Below, piece after piece: positions 42,462 to 54,394 of a DNA stretch of 64,000 nt. Location of the stretch: positions 1,201,001-1,265,000 of the forward strand of contig JAMWET010006778.1 of assembly GCA_024036415.1 (NCBI GenBank), given 5' to 3'. Within the stretch, counting starts at the first letter, position 1, and the number at the start of each line of letters is the position of its first letter. The notes under the pieces are model-generated. The model searched no databases and had not been told where the DNA came from. It worked only from the letters and a program-made list of their open reading frames with translations. Origin of the DNA: Prochilodus magdalenae. Lineage: Eukaryota > Chordata > Actinopteri > Characiformes > Prochilodontidae. Position numbers and translations under genes: made by a program.

Positions 42462-44302
42462 GACACAATAGAAAAAAAGAGTATGTTAAGAAACGTTTCT
42501 CCAGGTTTCCTAGTTGTCTCTTAACATACAGTAATACTACAGGATATCACACATGTACTGTACTGTATACTTCTTCAGTAGATTTGGTAAAGCCGATGTA
42601 CATAAATAACAACTTTTAACAACAATAACAACATTTTCACATGAGCACGTACCATTAAATTAACATTCAAACCAATTCTTGGGACAAAGTTGATTTCTGC
42701 TTTTGCAGTGCGGTCCATCTTCCATGAACGATCCACCGTGACTTCCAGGACATACTTAATTGAGCCATAATGTCCTTTAAAAACTGGTGGCATATTCCTA
42801 CAATTTAGAAGACAGTGTAAATAACTGTACATTCATATTATTCAGAGATAAATCTAACTGTGGCTGCTACAGCTAAGGCAGCATTCTGCATGTACATTTC
42901 TAAAAGATGAGCTGAAATTGGTGTGGACCTGTTAAAAGCTACTAAAAAAGGCCCCATGTCTTATCAAACAGGGCTGCAATATGATCTACTGTGGCTTTTG
43001 TTAGTGCAGCAGTGCTGAAATTACTCACCCATGGGGCAACTGCATGCTAAATGGAAAAACATGTCTTCCTGGCTTTACCACATTACCATCTAGGAAAAAA
43101 AAAGGAAAACAAAAATGAGTGGAAATAAGCTGCAGCTAGACTATACTCAACGATGGCAAATAAGATAAATTAAATGTGATGGTAACAGTAAACTGCCCAA
43201 CCGGATTTGTTAAGCTTCCACCGGCTGAATCATTGGGAATTTTACATATCAAATTTTATTAACCATTAGACTGGGCGTTAGATACATGTAAACAAAATAA
43301 AAACATACTTACAGGTCTCTCCAACTGATATAATGACATTTGGTTCATTTTGTGCTGTAAACAAATACAATGGAAGTGATTAAGTTTTTAATCTCTTTTC
43401 TAACTTTATCTCATTTATTTCTTGGAAGTGCAAAGTACGTAAGAAAAAACCTCCAGTGGTGTACTTCGCTCTCTCTTTCTATCTCTCCCTATCTCTCTCT
43501 CTCTCTCTCTCACCAACAAAGTACTTGCACAAATATCTGCACCCAGAAAGAATTCAACCAACAGCAAAGAAACTTGGGTAGGTTTGACATCATGAGACAT
43601 GAATCAAGATTCTCACTCGTCCGTGCATGTGACATAAGCAAAGGTGTGTCTTATCAGTGTACTGACATTTAGAGCACAGTGATGCTTCTATGAGTCATCC
43701 TCTTAGTGCCAGCACCATTAGCAGGCGGTTACATTGTACAGGACTACATGAACACAGACAGTTACGACGACTGGCCTTAACACCACGTCAACTTCTCCAA
43801 AGAGTGACTCAGCGGATCATCTTCAGTGACGAGTCCCATTTTTGTCTTGGTGGAGACGATTAACAAAACCGTGTGTGTAGGCACTGTGGTCAGCGCCAAG
43901 ATGAAAGGTTTGTTGTCCAGCGTCACATGTCCAAAAAAATTACATAATTACGCCAGTGTAGTGTTAGGAGTCTTGCCCAAGGACTCTTATTGGTGTAGCA
44001 CAGCATAGTCACCCAAATCAGCAGCAACTGTGTAAGAATATTTAAGATGCATGGGATGGATTATTACAAGACGCCATTAGGAACCTCTACAGCTCCATGC
44101 TGAGACGTCTGGTATGTTGCGTTAGCAAACATGGCGGCCCCAAGCCATACTGAGAGACACTACTTCTGTATGTGTAGCTCAATAAATATTACTCATATCA
44201 GTCTAAATTTACTGCTACCCTTTATCTTCCATCCCAATAGAATTGCAATCTGACACTTCCTTTTGGGTGCAGCTATTCTTTGTTAATAAGTGAATACACG
44301 CA

Positions 44303-44334
<32 letters not shown>

Positions 44335-44368
44335 TTATATACATACATATATATGATATTCCTACTGT

Positions 44369-44428
<60 letters not shown>

Positions 44429-44908
44429 AATCATAGAAAAAAAGTATGTTAAGACAAATAGGACACCTGTAGAATTGTTTCTACAGGCTTCCTATTTGTG
44501 TCTTAACGTACTACAGTAATACTACAGGATATCACACACGTACTGTAGGACATACTGTAAGAATATTATAGTCTATAAAATACAGAGTATCATGTTGTTT
44601 GTTTAAACTGCCTTGTGTCCTGATAGCAGCAGTGGGGTAACATTACCGGGTTTGGAGGGGTCCTGGATAAAAACCTGCTTTAGTTTGAAGTATCTCTCGT
44701 GGGAGTGGTAAGTGTGGGTCCGATCATTGTGCCTCTCAGACCAGCTCACGTCCGCGTCCCCTTTACACTTAATGTAGAGACTGTCGATCTTCGCTTCTTT
44801 GGCCACTTCCAGAACGACTCGGCCCTGAATAACGTCCCCGTTCGTGAACGTGTTGGTTTCGTTGACCGGGTCGTAGGTTAAAGTGAGCTCCTTGATCGTG
44901 GATGACAT
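38774..44908 (-). CDS. arrdc3-like alpha-arrestin, paralogue C, 485 aa, expanded Pro-rich tail
   Basis: Minus-strand exons: 44647-44908, 43313-43354, 43029-43089, 42653-42797, 40773-40869, 40380-40636 and 38774-39367. GT/AG junctions, phases 1,1,2,0,1,0, total 1458 nt. The start is MSSTIKELTLTYDPVNETNT. Arrestin_N covers about residues 5-168 and Arrestin_C about 171-298. The 197-residue tail has a run of PPPQ(A/V)(A/P)FGPT decapeptides (about 332-383), PPSY at 420-423, PPPY at 448-451, and PSAP at 441-444 and 477-480. This is the fullest tail of the array: two WW-binding and two TSG101-type motifs. A ubiquitin-ligase and ESCRT adaptor role is inferred. The arrestin fold is complete and no frameshift was seen. 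Intron 4 is long (about 1.8 kb) and holds old repeats. Confidence 0.93.
39081..39260 (-). repeat. 30-bp in-frame minisatellite in the tail of paralogue C
   Basis: Six consecutive 30-bp units, the last degenerate, start at 39081, 39111, 39141, 39171, 39201 and 39231. Each encodes a version of the PPPQAAFGPT decapeptide. Central units differ by one to three bases, which suggests recent expansion. Paralogues A and B have only one or two degenerate units in the same place. Confidence 0.9.
40960..41215. repeat. dispersed repeat (GTAAAAGTACTAAAGTA type), copy in intron 4 of paralogue C
   Basis: It shares AAAAAGTACTAAAGTATG, TATTATGGCTCTA and the GTTATCATTTC block with 35205-35415, and AAGCTCTGTCC with 35810 and 61015. 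Confidence 0.55.
42172..42260. mobile_element. Tc1-like terminal fragment
   Basis: It resembles a terminal segment of fish Tc1-like elements (AGTGTTGTAAAAAA ... TATTTGTCACTCTTGAATG ... TTTCAGATCAT). It is short and non-coding, recognised by pattern only. Confidence 0.35.
42255..42575. repeat. intra-gene duplicated block, copy 1 (partner 44110-44560)
   Basis: It shares AACATGGCGGCCC, ACTTCTGTATGTGTAG, an AT microsatellite and a palindromic GTTAAGA...TCTTAAC hairpin with 44110-44560, in the same order. Both lie in introns of paralogue C. Confidence 0.7.
43470..43511. repeat. (TC)n low-complexity tract
   Basis: CTCT-rich run with a few interruptions in intron 1 of paralogue C. Confidence 0.85.
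43520..44112 (+). mobile_element. degraded Tc1/mariner-like element, copy 4 (plus strand)
   Basis: Reverse-orientation relative of the fossils at 14408 and 16445, ending in the GCTGAGACGTCTGGT block that matches the opposite end of copy 1. Around 43820-43860 it reads I-F-S-D-E-S-H-F-C-L-G-G-D-D, the first catalytic Asp region of a Tc1-type DDE transposase. Downstream frames are broken. Confidence 0.65.
44110..44560. repeat. intra-gene duplicated block, copy 2, with (CA)n, (AT)n and hairpin
   Basis: Partner of 42255-42575. It contains a CA tract (about 44305-44334), an AT tract (44372-44426) and an imperfect hairpin of about 28-bp arms at 44448-44507 (GTTAAGACAAATAGGA against TCCTATTTGTGTCTTAAC). 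The hairpin looks like the palindromic end of a small DNA element. Confidence 0.7.
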
Positions 44909-45130
44909 TGTTCCTGTAGTTTAAAGCTGCAGTGAGAGGTGTCCAAGAAAGTACTCCAGCCTGCCTCGGAGTAAAACACAGATCACGAGAACATAAACGA
45001 CTCTGCTCAAAACCCCCGTCTCAGTTCCAGCGAAGAGGGAGTACTCTACACCTCCCTCCTGCAGTCCTGCTACAGTACTACACCCTGCTCGCACAAACAA
45101 GTAGCGTCGCCACTCCCTCCGCCAGCTCCT
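44909..45130 (-). promoter_or_regulatory. 5' flank and probable promoter of paralogue C
   Basis: It resembles the flank of paralogue A closely (TGTAGTTTAAAGCTGCAGTG next to the ATG) and that of paralogue B less closely. Core-promoter elements are not obvious. Confidence 0.4.
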
Positions 45131-45349
45131 ACAGTCTGCCTGCTCCCGAATAGTTCGCCCAAAGTTCTTTCCTCCATTTGGTAGCCATATGGATCCCTGC
45201 GCTAATGAGCTCTGCCTATATATGTAGGGAAGTCCTGTGATGAACATCAGGCAAGGGGAACATTTAACTAATGGGACGCGGCCTCTCAGTTTGACGCATG
45301 CGCAGATGCTCTTATACGTATACACATACACACACAAAAATGCAAACTC

Positions 45350-48300
45350 CCTGATCAGTGTGCTAAGTGTGCTGTTGATTTTCTAAGTGGGAATAGGTTA
45401 ACAAATAATCAACAGAGAACACGTTTTAATGCACAAATACACAACCATTAAAAATATTTTCCTTATATAATACATTTTGATGGGGAGGAAACTATGGAAG
45501 CCCATATTATTATTTTTCCATTATTATGTGAAATGCTTAGAGATACTTCTTATTATTGTTTGATCTTTTCTTCTTATACTGATTATGTCTTGTTATTTTT
45601 GAGATGCTTTATGCTTCTGGAATAAAAAATAAGTTTTTTTTTATTATTATTATTTCTGTATTATTTTAAGTGATGAGAATGGGCATCCATACAAAACACA
45701 TAAATATAGTTATACGTTAAAACACATTTTACATTACAAGAAAACACTTTATTTAAACTGGCAGAATAATTGTGGGTGAACATCATTTGCAATGTAGCTG
45801 TGCATCAGATCACAGAGCAAAAAATCATACTAAAAAAAAATCAGCATATAGTAATTTTATAGTAAATAAAAAAATAAAATAAAACAAATAGGAAGTAACA
45901 TAAAGGTTGTTAGTGCCACTAGTGAGCCTCATGGTCTCCTGTAATAAATTCCAACTGGAAAGTTTTCAGCACCTGAGGGGTGATCCTGCCACTGGAGCAA
46001 GTGTGGTATTTTCTGTTATTTCATTACGATTAGATCTGGCATATGGACACTGAGCACTTTATAAATAATAAAAAGCCACTCTGTTTTCTGCTCTACAGCC
46101 ATAGTAGGAACAGATACCTGTTTCAGTGAGTACGCCACAATGAGTGTTTTGGGGCTCACCAGTGATTAGAGCCAGCTGACATACAGAATCAGGAGTAGAC
46201 AAAAAAGTTACTTCAATAAAGAATTACATAAGGAAGGATGTGCCTCATTTTCTAAGACAATTGATAAGTCATCTAAAAGAATATCTGTCATGTAGCTACA
46301 TGCCAAGGCATGCATATTCATTGACTCTTTTATTGCTGGATCTTTTCAAACTCTTTATTTCCTGCATAAATAAAAAGAAAAAACAATATTAGAAGCTCAC
46401 AGCATTTTATTCAACATTTAAAGTTACTTTATGAATGTAAAATCCAGTGAAGCATTAAAAGAGCAGCGCAAATAGTTAAAAAGAAATGGTGCACAAATAT
46501 TTGCACAGAAAAATCCACATTTCAGTTTGTTCCCTGTAAAGCAGCTAGCTTAAACAGAATCACCTAAATGTTATCCTGTGTGGCTGTGTGTTCTTGGATA
46601 CATTGTTTAAACATTGCTGTTGGTTTATGCTGTCACTTGCTTCCAAAGGACTGGTGTCGGCTACATCAATGCACAGGTTGTATTACATTTTAGCACATTG
46701 AAATGCTGGATTGGTTTTTCCTGTTCTCATTACATATCTTAGCTGTTGAGCATCTTTTGGTGAATGGTTTTAGTATGCAGATCAGCCAGAACAAGTAATA
46801 TAATATAATATAATATAATATAATATAATATAATATAATATAATATAATATAATATAATATAATATAATATAATATAATATAATATAATATAATATAATC
46901 CTGTTTCATAGTCAATTAATTTTGCTATCAGTTTACCAACTTCTATTTTACAGATGCGTTACTAATGGCAGTAGTGTTGACACAGCAACATTGATATGAC
47001 CAGTGCATAAACAGAAATTCAACAAATTTTACTATATAAGTCAATAACTGTAACAACTAAAATATATTCAGAGTAGTTTGATATGAAGCGGTTAGTTGTA
47101 GAGACCTGACTGACACCAAGGTCTTCACAGTGGTAGTGATAGGATACAGGCCTGTCTACAACAATGTCTACAATATAAAGACATTTCAGACATTTTTCCC
47201 CTATCCAGAACCACCAGTGAGCCTACATGTGTTCTGGGTGTGTGTACATATTTTGATTTTAATAAATTACTGGTAAATCTGGGAGGGGGGCATTCTTTGT
47301 GGAATATTGTGCTTTACAATGCTCTGTTTGAACCTCTCACTGTGGATTTATGTATTTAAAGAAATTGAAGAAAAAAGAGCAAGTTACATTTATTTTATAT
47401 GGAGCATAGATATTGTTCATAACGTATACATATACTTAATACACTTTCCACATCAATAAAAACAAAATGAATATGTTTAAACATAACCATATATATCTAT
47501 ACTTCAGACCTACATATCTCTTCCTTTAAAATCTTTTTTGTATTTTTTCTATTTCTGTACACTGTATGACAGTTAATCAACACAACAAAATATTCTTTGG
47601 TACACGTTTAAAAAATAGTCTATATAAAATACACAAGCCCGTGTTTAATTAGTATTTATTAGCTTTAACTGTATACATTTTAGAAAGAAAAATTTGAAAG
47701 AATCATATTTTGGTCACATATTTATGTCACATTGTTGCTCAACTAGATCATACTATCAGCTAGTTTATGTCTAGACTTTATGTAGCATGATAATGCACTC
47801 TATCACCAGGTAGAAACTACCCTAACTTTTTACTCATTATAACTTTTTTTACTCATTATAGTACTTGAGAACATTGATTCCTGTTACTTGTTTTTTTTTT
47901 TTTGTGTAGAATAATGAAGCTATAGAGTTTTTACTTGAGCTAATTTGTTAAAGTTTGTTTTTTAATTTGGTTCTGAAAGCCATTTAAAACAGAGCAGCCC
48001 TGAGATGTTCAGTTTAGTGAGGAAAGAAAGAGGAGAAACTTACCAGCATATACATTAAATTTTGTAACTTGTTTTCTGAAGAGCTAACTGGCATTATTAT
48101 CAGCTGCTAAAAATCAATTTCCAGTGAGCTCCTAGGATTGTTAATGGAGCAAAATAACTTATATTTTGATTTATAATGCATATGTAAAAATGAAAATAGT
48201 TTAATGCAAAGGTAAACTAGCAGAAAGTATTGTATCAGTCCATGTAACATCACATTTGGCTTTAATTTCGTTTGTACAGGTTATTAAATAATGTTGGGAT

Positions 48301-49160
48301 TTAAATAAAGGTGGGAGCCATGGCAGAAATCTAATATTGTGATATTTCAAATTTCAGGATGCTGAATATGTCATATATTTCTATTAAAAGACATCTGATC
48401 AGTTACAACAGAAAAATAAGAACCAAAACATTTTAGATTTTATGGTTCAAAATTGAACACAGTGATTGTTATTCAGTATTTGTACATACTTTCTTGCACT
48501 ACATTCAGTAAAACTGGATTCATTTTGCTCTTTTGGTTCTATATGATATACACATTAGGAAAAGCATATTGTACTGTTATTAAGACTTAATATTAAGATA
48601 TTAAGCAATCCATGTTGTCATATTCCCTGGTTCTACAACATAACCAAGTCAACTTTTTAAGTTGTAATTGTGTTTGAGGTACTACATTAACAACGTTAGC
48701 TAATATTAAGTAAACCGATAACAGAAATTGATGTAGTTTTCAAATTAAGTGTTGACCAATACTAATGCATTTGGTAACATAGAAACTTTAAACACTAAAT
48801 TAATCCATGTTAGATCATATTTTCTTGGGTTTAGTCTATTTATGGTGCTGATTAATTATTTTACTGTTGTTCACATCTCTCACTTTGTAGTGTAAGTATT
48901 TCATTTTATACCAAGCGACTCCAAAAAGACAAGAACAGGGGTTTACAAACTTCCCTTCCTATGTTGGTAGATATATAGGACATACCCAGTACTTAATACA
49001 CCTTCATTAAAATTAGAAAACTGCTGTAAAATTATGTAAAGATGGAATTCAATTAAATATGAATGTTTTTAATGTTAACAGATACATTAGTCGATTCTAG
49101 TCCAAACTTAATCTGAAAGCTAGCTTAACTTATGTAGTTGTTACTTGTTTACTTAATTAG
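45350..49160. other. gene-poor AT-rich DNA
   Basis: No coding exon was seen on either strand. The first 100 bp carry an old repeat edge (GTTGATTTTCTAAGTG). The (TAATA)n tract at 46797-46899 is listed separately. Confidence 0.55.
46797..46899. repeat. (TAATA)n pentanucleotide microsatellite
   Basis: About 20 uninterrupted units of TAATA over roughly 100 bp. Confidence 0.97.
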
Positions 49161-49164
49161 CATT

Positions 49165-50110
49165 AGCGTATTAATGTAGTGCTTATGCTGGGTGTGACCA
49201 GAACACAAGGAGGCCCTGAAGGCAGGGTAATCCATCAACAAGGCTAACAGAGAGTACAGGGGGCAGGGCCTGGTGCAGAATGAGCAGCTCTAGAAGTTGA
49301 CTCAGGAGAACCAGACCTAACACTTGCACCATAGCATCCCTGGGGGCCAGCTTAAAAGGAGCAGGCATAGGAACGGGGCAGAAAGCAGCTTGTGAAATAA
49401 GCACCAAATCAGAAAGAAGGTCCACAACAGCTGCACATGTGCCCTATGCAGAAGGAGTAGCAACTCAGGAAGCAGGCACCAGATCAACACAGAGAGCTGG
49501 AACATGAGCTGGATTTATAACCAGTTTAGCAGCCAGCTGGAGTCCAGGAAAAAGCTGCAGCCAAGGGAACAGGGCAGGGGTGGCTTAGGGAACATGAACA
49601 GAAGTGGCACAGGGAGCATGATAAAGGGCAGCCTAAAGGTCGGACAACTCGTTGGCAGCCAGGGAGCCTGACGGGTTAGCCTTCAGGCAGAGAGGCTGGT
49701 GGTGCCTGAACCAATCTCCATGGGTGCAGGTGCGCCAGCAACAACATCCTCAGGTGAAGCTCGCCAGTCCTCCCTAAAACTCCAGGTGGTGCTGTCGGTG
49801 TATGCACCAGCTCACTGGTGTTCTCTGGAACACCAGGTGGTGCTGTGGATTCCTGTTTTCCGGGCAGGAAGTCTGCATCCACTCTCTCACCATTACTTCA
49901 CTCTTTGACAGAGGGACTGCAGTGATGTCGATACAGCCCCCTCCAAGAATGACTTGGGAAGCCTCCTTCTTTTTCAGCTTTGGGCCGAAGACAGATTTGA
50001 AGGGGCTCCAGAGCGGGTAGCATGTGACAAGTCAGGAACATTGATTGGTCAAGTCAGGAACATAGCCTCTGATTGGTCAACTGACTCAAAGCAAGATATC
50101 AGTGGAGGGC
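49165..50110. other. GC-richer block of unknown nature
   Basis: It stands out from AT-rich flanks by its base composition and direct repeats such as CCAGGTGGTGCTG (twice, near 49780 and 49830). Two TGATTGGTCAA boxes (inverted CCAAT) lie near 50043 and 50070. Short frames exist on both strands but none shows a domain I know. It may be an old retroelement or LTR. No gene is called. Confidence 0.4.
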
Positions 50111-50169
50111 ACAGAGAAATGGATATGATACAGCATTCAGTATTTCAAGTCATTACAGCTATAACTTAA

Positions 50170-53100
50170 AAATACAGAGCAGCTTTATTAGTCAGGGACC
50201 AAGCTCACAATGGAATTACAAAACATGTCTGAAATGTTTTCTTTGTGCTACTGAATTTGTTGTGTAGTTCCATGTTATAGTTGACTGACAAAATAAAGTT
50301 ACAGCCATTCTCAGACTAAAATGATTCTCAACGGTTCATAATAAATGCAAAAAGAATTTAAAGACGTTGATCAAGTGGTCTTTTTTTTCTGCTACACAGG
50401 TTAGTATCAACTTTAACGTTTTTTCATATTAACACATTACACATTATGCTTAATGCATCACCTTTTCACAACCTCAACTATTCTAGATACAATAGTTTAG
50501 GGGGAGTCTATTTCTACCAATAAATTAATACTATACTATTAATGTAAATTGCCAGTGGACACCCGCTAGTGACTCCTCAATGAATGGGAGTGAATGGAGC
50601 TTAATGGCTAAAATCCATAACCATGATGTTGATCAGAAACATAGTTCCTGTAATAACCATATTCTTGTAATTCTGAAAATAGTATGATATTTAATGTTTT
50701 TACCAGTTTGACTTTTAACAGGCTTTTGACAGTTGTCCTTATGCTCATACACAGTACAGCACAACAATATTACAGGAAGTTTGTGCGTTTCCACTTGAGC
50801 AAACACTAATCAAGCGGCGGCACACAGACATCCTGTAGCTTTGTTGTGCTGTTAACACTTTGTTAACTAGTCCTTAAGATAATGACTTTTGACATTATTG
50901 TGCCACATGTTGACATGCTGTTTACACAGTTACAGGAGAGGAAATTAACTCTGCCTATGTCACATGAGTCATCCAGAAATTCGCATGCAAACAGAAAAAA
51001 ATATATAATTGACTGAGAACATGCTTATCATGAGAGAATAGTTTGTAAAAATAGAAATGTGCATGCCTGAACACTCTAGAGCAACTCATGAACACTTGTT
51101 CAATATTTTTAATACAATATACTGGAAATCTAGTTAATATGCTGACAACATCATAGAGATTATCAACACAATATACAAATACAGAGTAATACTAATAATA
51201 ATGTCTCCAGTAGGTTCATTTCTGAAACAGTAATCATGGATGTCAAATTATGTTTTAGACCAGTGATTCCGTTCTTTGCCTGTTGGGCAGGTACAATGGA
51301 TCTGTACAGCAGCACCTCACAAAGAAGTGGAGGACAATAAGACAAGATGAGCAGTTGGCTACAGAGGTGAACTGAAACAGCTCTATTTACAAAACACTAG
51401 ATTAGGTACTTTTACTTATGTAATCAGTGTAAAGATTTGTAAAAAATTACATTTTGCTATGTTTCACTGTCTGTCTTACTCAATTCCTCTGTAATAATAT
51501 GAGGTTCACTTTTTTTACAGTATATTTCTTTAGGCTCCTTTCACTACACAGCGACTGAGAAAAGTAGAAAGTGAATGTTTTGAATGTTTTACTAATTTCG
51601 CATTCCTAATATTATTGTGATCCTGTAAGAGTATAATAATGACCTTGTTAGAATGAGAGATGTTAAATTCAGTTCTGCTGTTACCATGTGTACTTCCATG
51701 TTCATCCATTGTGTGAGTGAACATTACAGCCAAACATGTTAAAGGTAAAGGCCATTAGACCATCTTCCAGCAGCTCATTGTTTTCTGTTACTATAGTTGC
51801 ACAATAACCACAATTCAAAAGTCAGGTCTCATTTTCATGAATTGATTGTTGGTCATTTTTTATTTTTTTATTCCTGTTGTCAAGTTCAAGTTATTTCAAT
51901 GACCATTGTGGGTGTTGCTTTCTTTAATGGAAGTGTACCAACAATTTTGTCCATGTGTGTATGAAAGGTTTAAATACAATGCCTTATCTCTGATGTGTTT
52001 TTGTAGAAGTAAGGAAGAAAGTGCCTGACGCACAAGTCAGATGAAAGACAAAAACACATATTTGAAAAAGTCCATGAATAAATAAGGAGATATGCCAGAT
52101 TACTAAAATTGGTCATAAATCAAAGAGCTTTCTAGGAAAACTAAACTGCATGTACATTATGATATTCTCAAAGAGCAAATATACCCCATTTTCAATATCA
52201 CATAGTACTGATAAGGCAGCACATGGCTCAGCATACTGGAACAAGTTTTAATAACCCCTCTGATACCATCAGTAATTACATCTTTCTCTGTTATCTGTTA
52301 TCAGAATCCACAACTGCTATAACCACATTAAGTTCATTCACATGTGATCTTAGTGGTGTCTGACTGTGCTCAGGATGATGTCTTAACCATTGTCAACAGT
52401 TCTCTGTCTATAGGTGTTTCCTGGCACTTTAAAGACTGCCTTGGTAAAGTATCTACTAAAGAAGAACAACATGGATCGAACCCTTCAAAGCTTTTAGTCC
52501 AATTGCAAAACCTTCTTTTCTTAAGTAAAGACTTAGTTAAGTAAAGAAATAGTTGTGTAACTGTACAATTAAATGCTATCTAATATCCAAAAAGTTATAT
52601 GAGAAGGTTTTCAGGTTTAATGAAAGGAGGAATTAATGAAGGAAATGAATTCTGGAATGTATCAAGGAATTATACGGGACAATGTTTGGGCATCCATCTC
52701 TTTACTGAACCTTAACCTGCTGCAAAAGGATAATGGCCCTAAAAACAGCAGTTAGTCTAAATAAAATAGCATAAACCTTTAAATTTCTAACAGTTTGACT
52801 TAGCTTAAAGTTAGCTTTAAAAGTTAGCTCATTTTAAAAAGTGATCTTAGGGTCATCAGACAGCACTGCATCAAAAACAGACATGTAGTGCAAATTATTT
52901 AATGAGCTCAGGAACACTTCTGAAAACCATCGCCTATCAATACAGTTTCTCACATACACAAAAGAAAGTTTGTTCATGCAAAGAAGATCCCATATGAAAA
53001 CAGGATCCAGAGATAGAATCCTGTGGAAAGAAGTCTGTATGTTTTTTAGTGCAAAGCCAGCCTCCATGATGGTCTAAAAGTGTGTTGGTGCACCATTAAT

Positions 53101-53215
53101 GCTGAATAAAATGTACAAGTTTTGGAGCAACATCTGCTGACATCTAGACATCGCCTTTTACAGGGAAGGACTTGCTTATTGCACCAAGACACTGGCAAAG
53201 TACATAATGCTAGGA
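50170..53215. other. gene-poor AT-rich DNA
   Basis: No gene was recognised. A Tc1-like terminal fragment at about 51880-51961 is listed separately. Open frames here (for example 52344-52544, 52834-53309) have no recognised motif. Confidence 0.5.
51880..51961. mobile_element. solitary Tc1-like inverted-repeat fragment
   Basis: It matches the right end of the element at 54395-55213 (ACCATTGTGGGT ... TACCAACAATTTTGTCCA.GTGTGTA). Only this end remains. Confidence 0.65.
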
Positions 53216-53219
53216 CGAA

Positions 53220-53690
53220 GGACAATACAGATTGTGACGCGCACTGAACTAAAAGCAAGGCACAGTTTATTAAACAGGTTGCACTGAAACACAGCAACAC
53301 CAAGAACAAAGAAAGACAATCAAGGGCTAAACTGAATCATAGTCAATAAACAGGCAAGGGTCAAACCAAGCAAACAATTAGACCAGGCAGAGGTATCAAA
53401 GGGGATAAACAAGAGGAGTAAACCAGAGAATCAAACAGATTAAAAGCCAGAATAACGAGATCAAACACAGAGAAACCGCTCAGTATGCTATAGAGTGGCA
53501 ATACTTCGCAATGATTCAGTGCGAGAGAGAAGTATTTAAACAAACAGAATAATTAACAACAGGTGACTAATCAATATTCTCATATTGGTGGTGGATTATG
53601 GGAAATGGAGTCTGAGAGATCAGAGGTGAGAGGAGAACCAGCAGGCATAGCATCTGCACATACTGCAACAGCATAGCTCTTTAGAGTCTG
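53220..53690. repeat. probable dispersed fish repeat
   Basis: It runs from a CACAGTTTATTAAACAGG-like start through an A/C/G-biased stretch to GGATTATGGGAAATGGAGT. This order is familiar from interspersed fish repeats, but the class is not identified. No gene. Confidence 0.35.
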
Positions 53691-54094
53691 GGGGCTAACC
53701 TGGCCTAAATTAAATATAGGGTTTAATGATTTTTACATCATTGCAATCTGTTTTTATTGACATTTTGGACAGAATCACAACTTTTTTGAAAACAGTAATG
53801 TAAATGACATTAGATAAATTACAACCAAAAAATGAAACATGGTTTCAGGTTTTGGCATAGAGAATCAAATTATGAAAAGGTTCATTACAGCCAACAGAAC
53901 TCCACAAAGTACATTTACTGCTGTCATAAAAACGACCAGTGGTCGGTCATCTGCTTTTTAAGCTCTTTGACTTTACTACAAACTTGAGACTCGGCCAAGT
54001 CATTTATGTTCATGAACTGTGTTGTACTACTCAACATTTTGCACAGCTTCTCCTGAACATCTCATTGTGGCTTTAAAGTAACAGAACAGGAAAA

Positions 54095-54357
54095 ATGTCA
54101 ACAACATTCAAAAGGCTTACTTTTACCTACGACCTGGTGAACAAAACCAACATGTTCACAAATGGTGGAGTTATTCAGGGCCAAGTTGTTCTGGAAGTGG
54201 CCAAGGAAGTGGAGATCAAGCATTTTTTTCATTAAGTTGAAAGGGGATGCGACAGTGATGTGGACCGAGTTTGAACAGGAACAGAGTCGCACAAATGTCT
54301 CCCAGGAGAGATACTTCAAACTGAAGCAGTGTTTTATTCAAGACCCCTCCAAACCCG
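54095..54357 (+). pseudogene. orphan, frameshifted exon 1 of an arrdc3-like gene
   Basis: Near-duplicate of exon 1 of paralogue D (57411-57672), with its start codon and donor (CCCG|GT). At 263 nt it is one base longer than the 262-nt family exon. The extra T lies in the T run at about 54222-54230 and shifts the frame before the middle of the arrestin-N fold. No further exons lie before the next exon 1 at 57411. It arose with the tandem duplication and cannot encode an arrestin. Splicing of this exon to the downstream gene is possible but would give a truncated product. Confidence 0.9.
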
Positions 54358-54394
54358 GTACGGATCATGTTATTTTACTGCTGCTATGTGTATA

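Noticed and set aside
43826..44008. 60-codon open frame in intron 1 of paralogue C
   Set aside because: Out-of-frame remnant inside the Tc1-like fossil.
49183..50169. Cluster of small open frames on both strands as a possible gene
   Set aside because: No frame is favoured, no domain is recognised and no splice structure is convincing. It is treated as an unknown block.
52834..53309. Overlapping minus-strand open frames
   Set aside because: No motif and no neighbouring exon. The upper part runs into a probable dispersed repeat.
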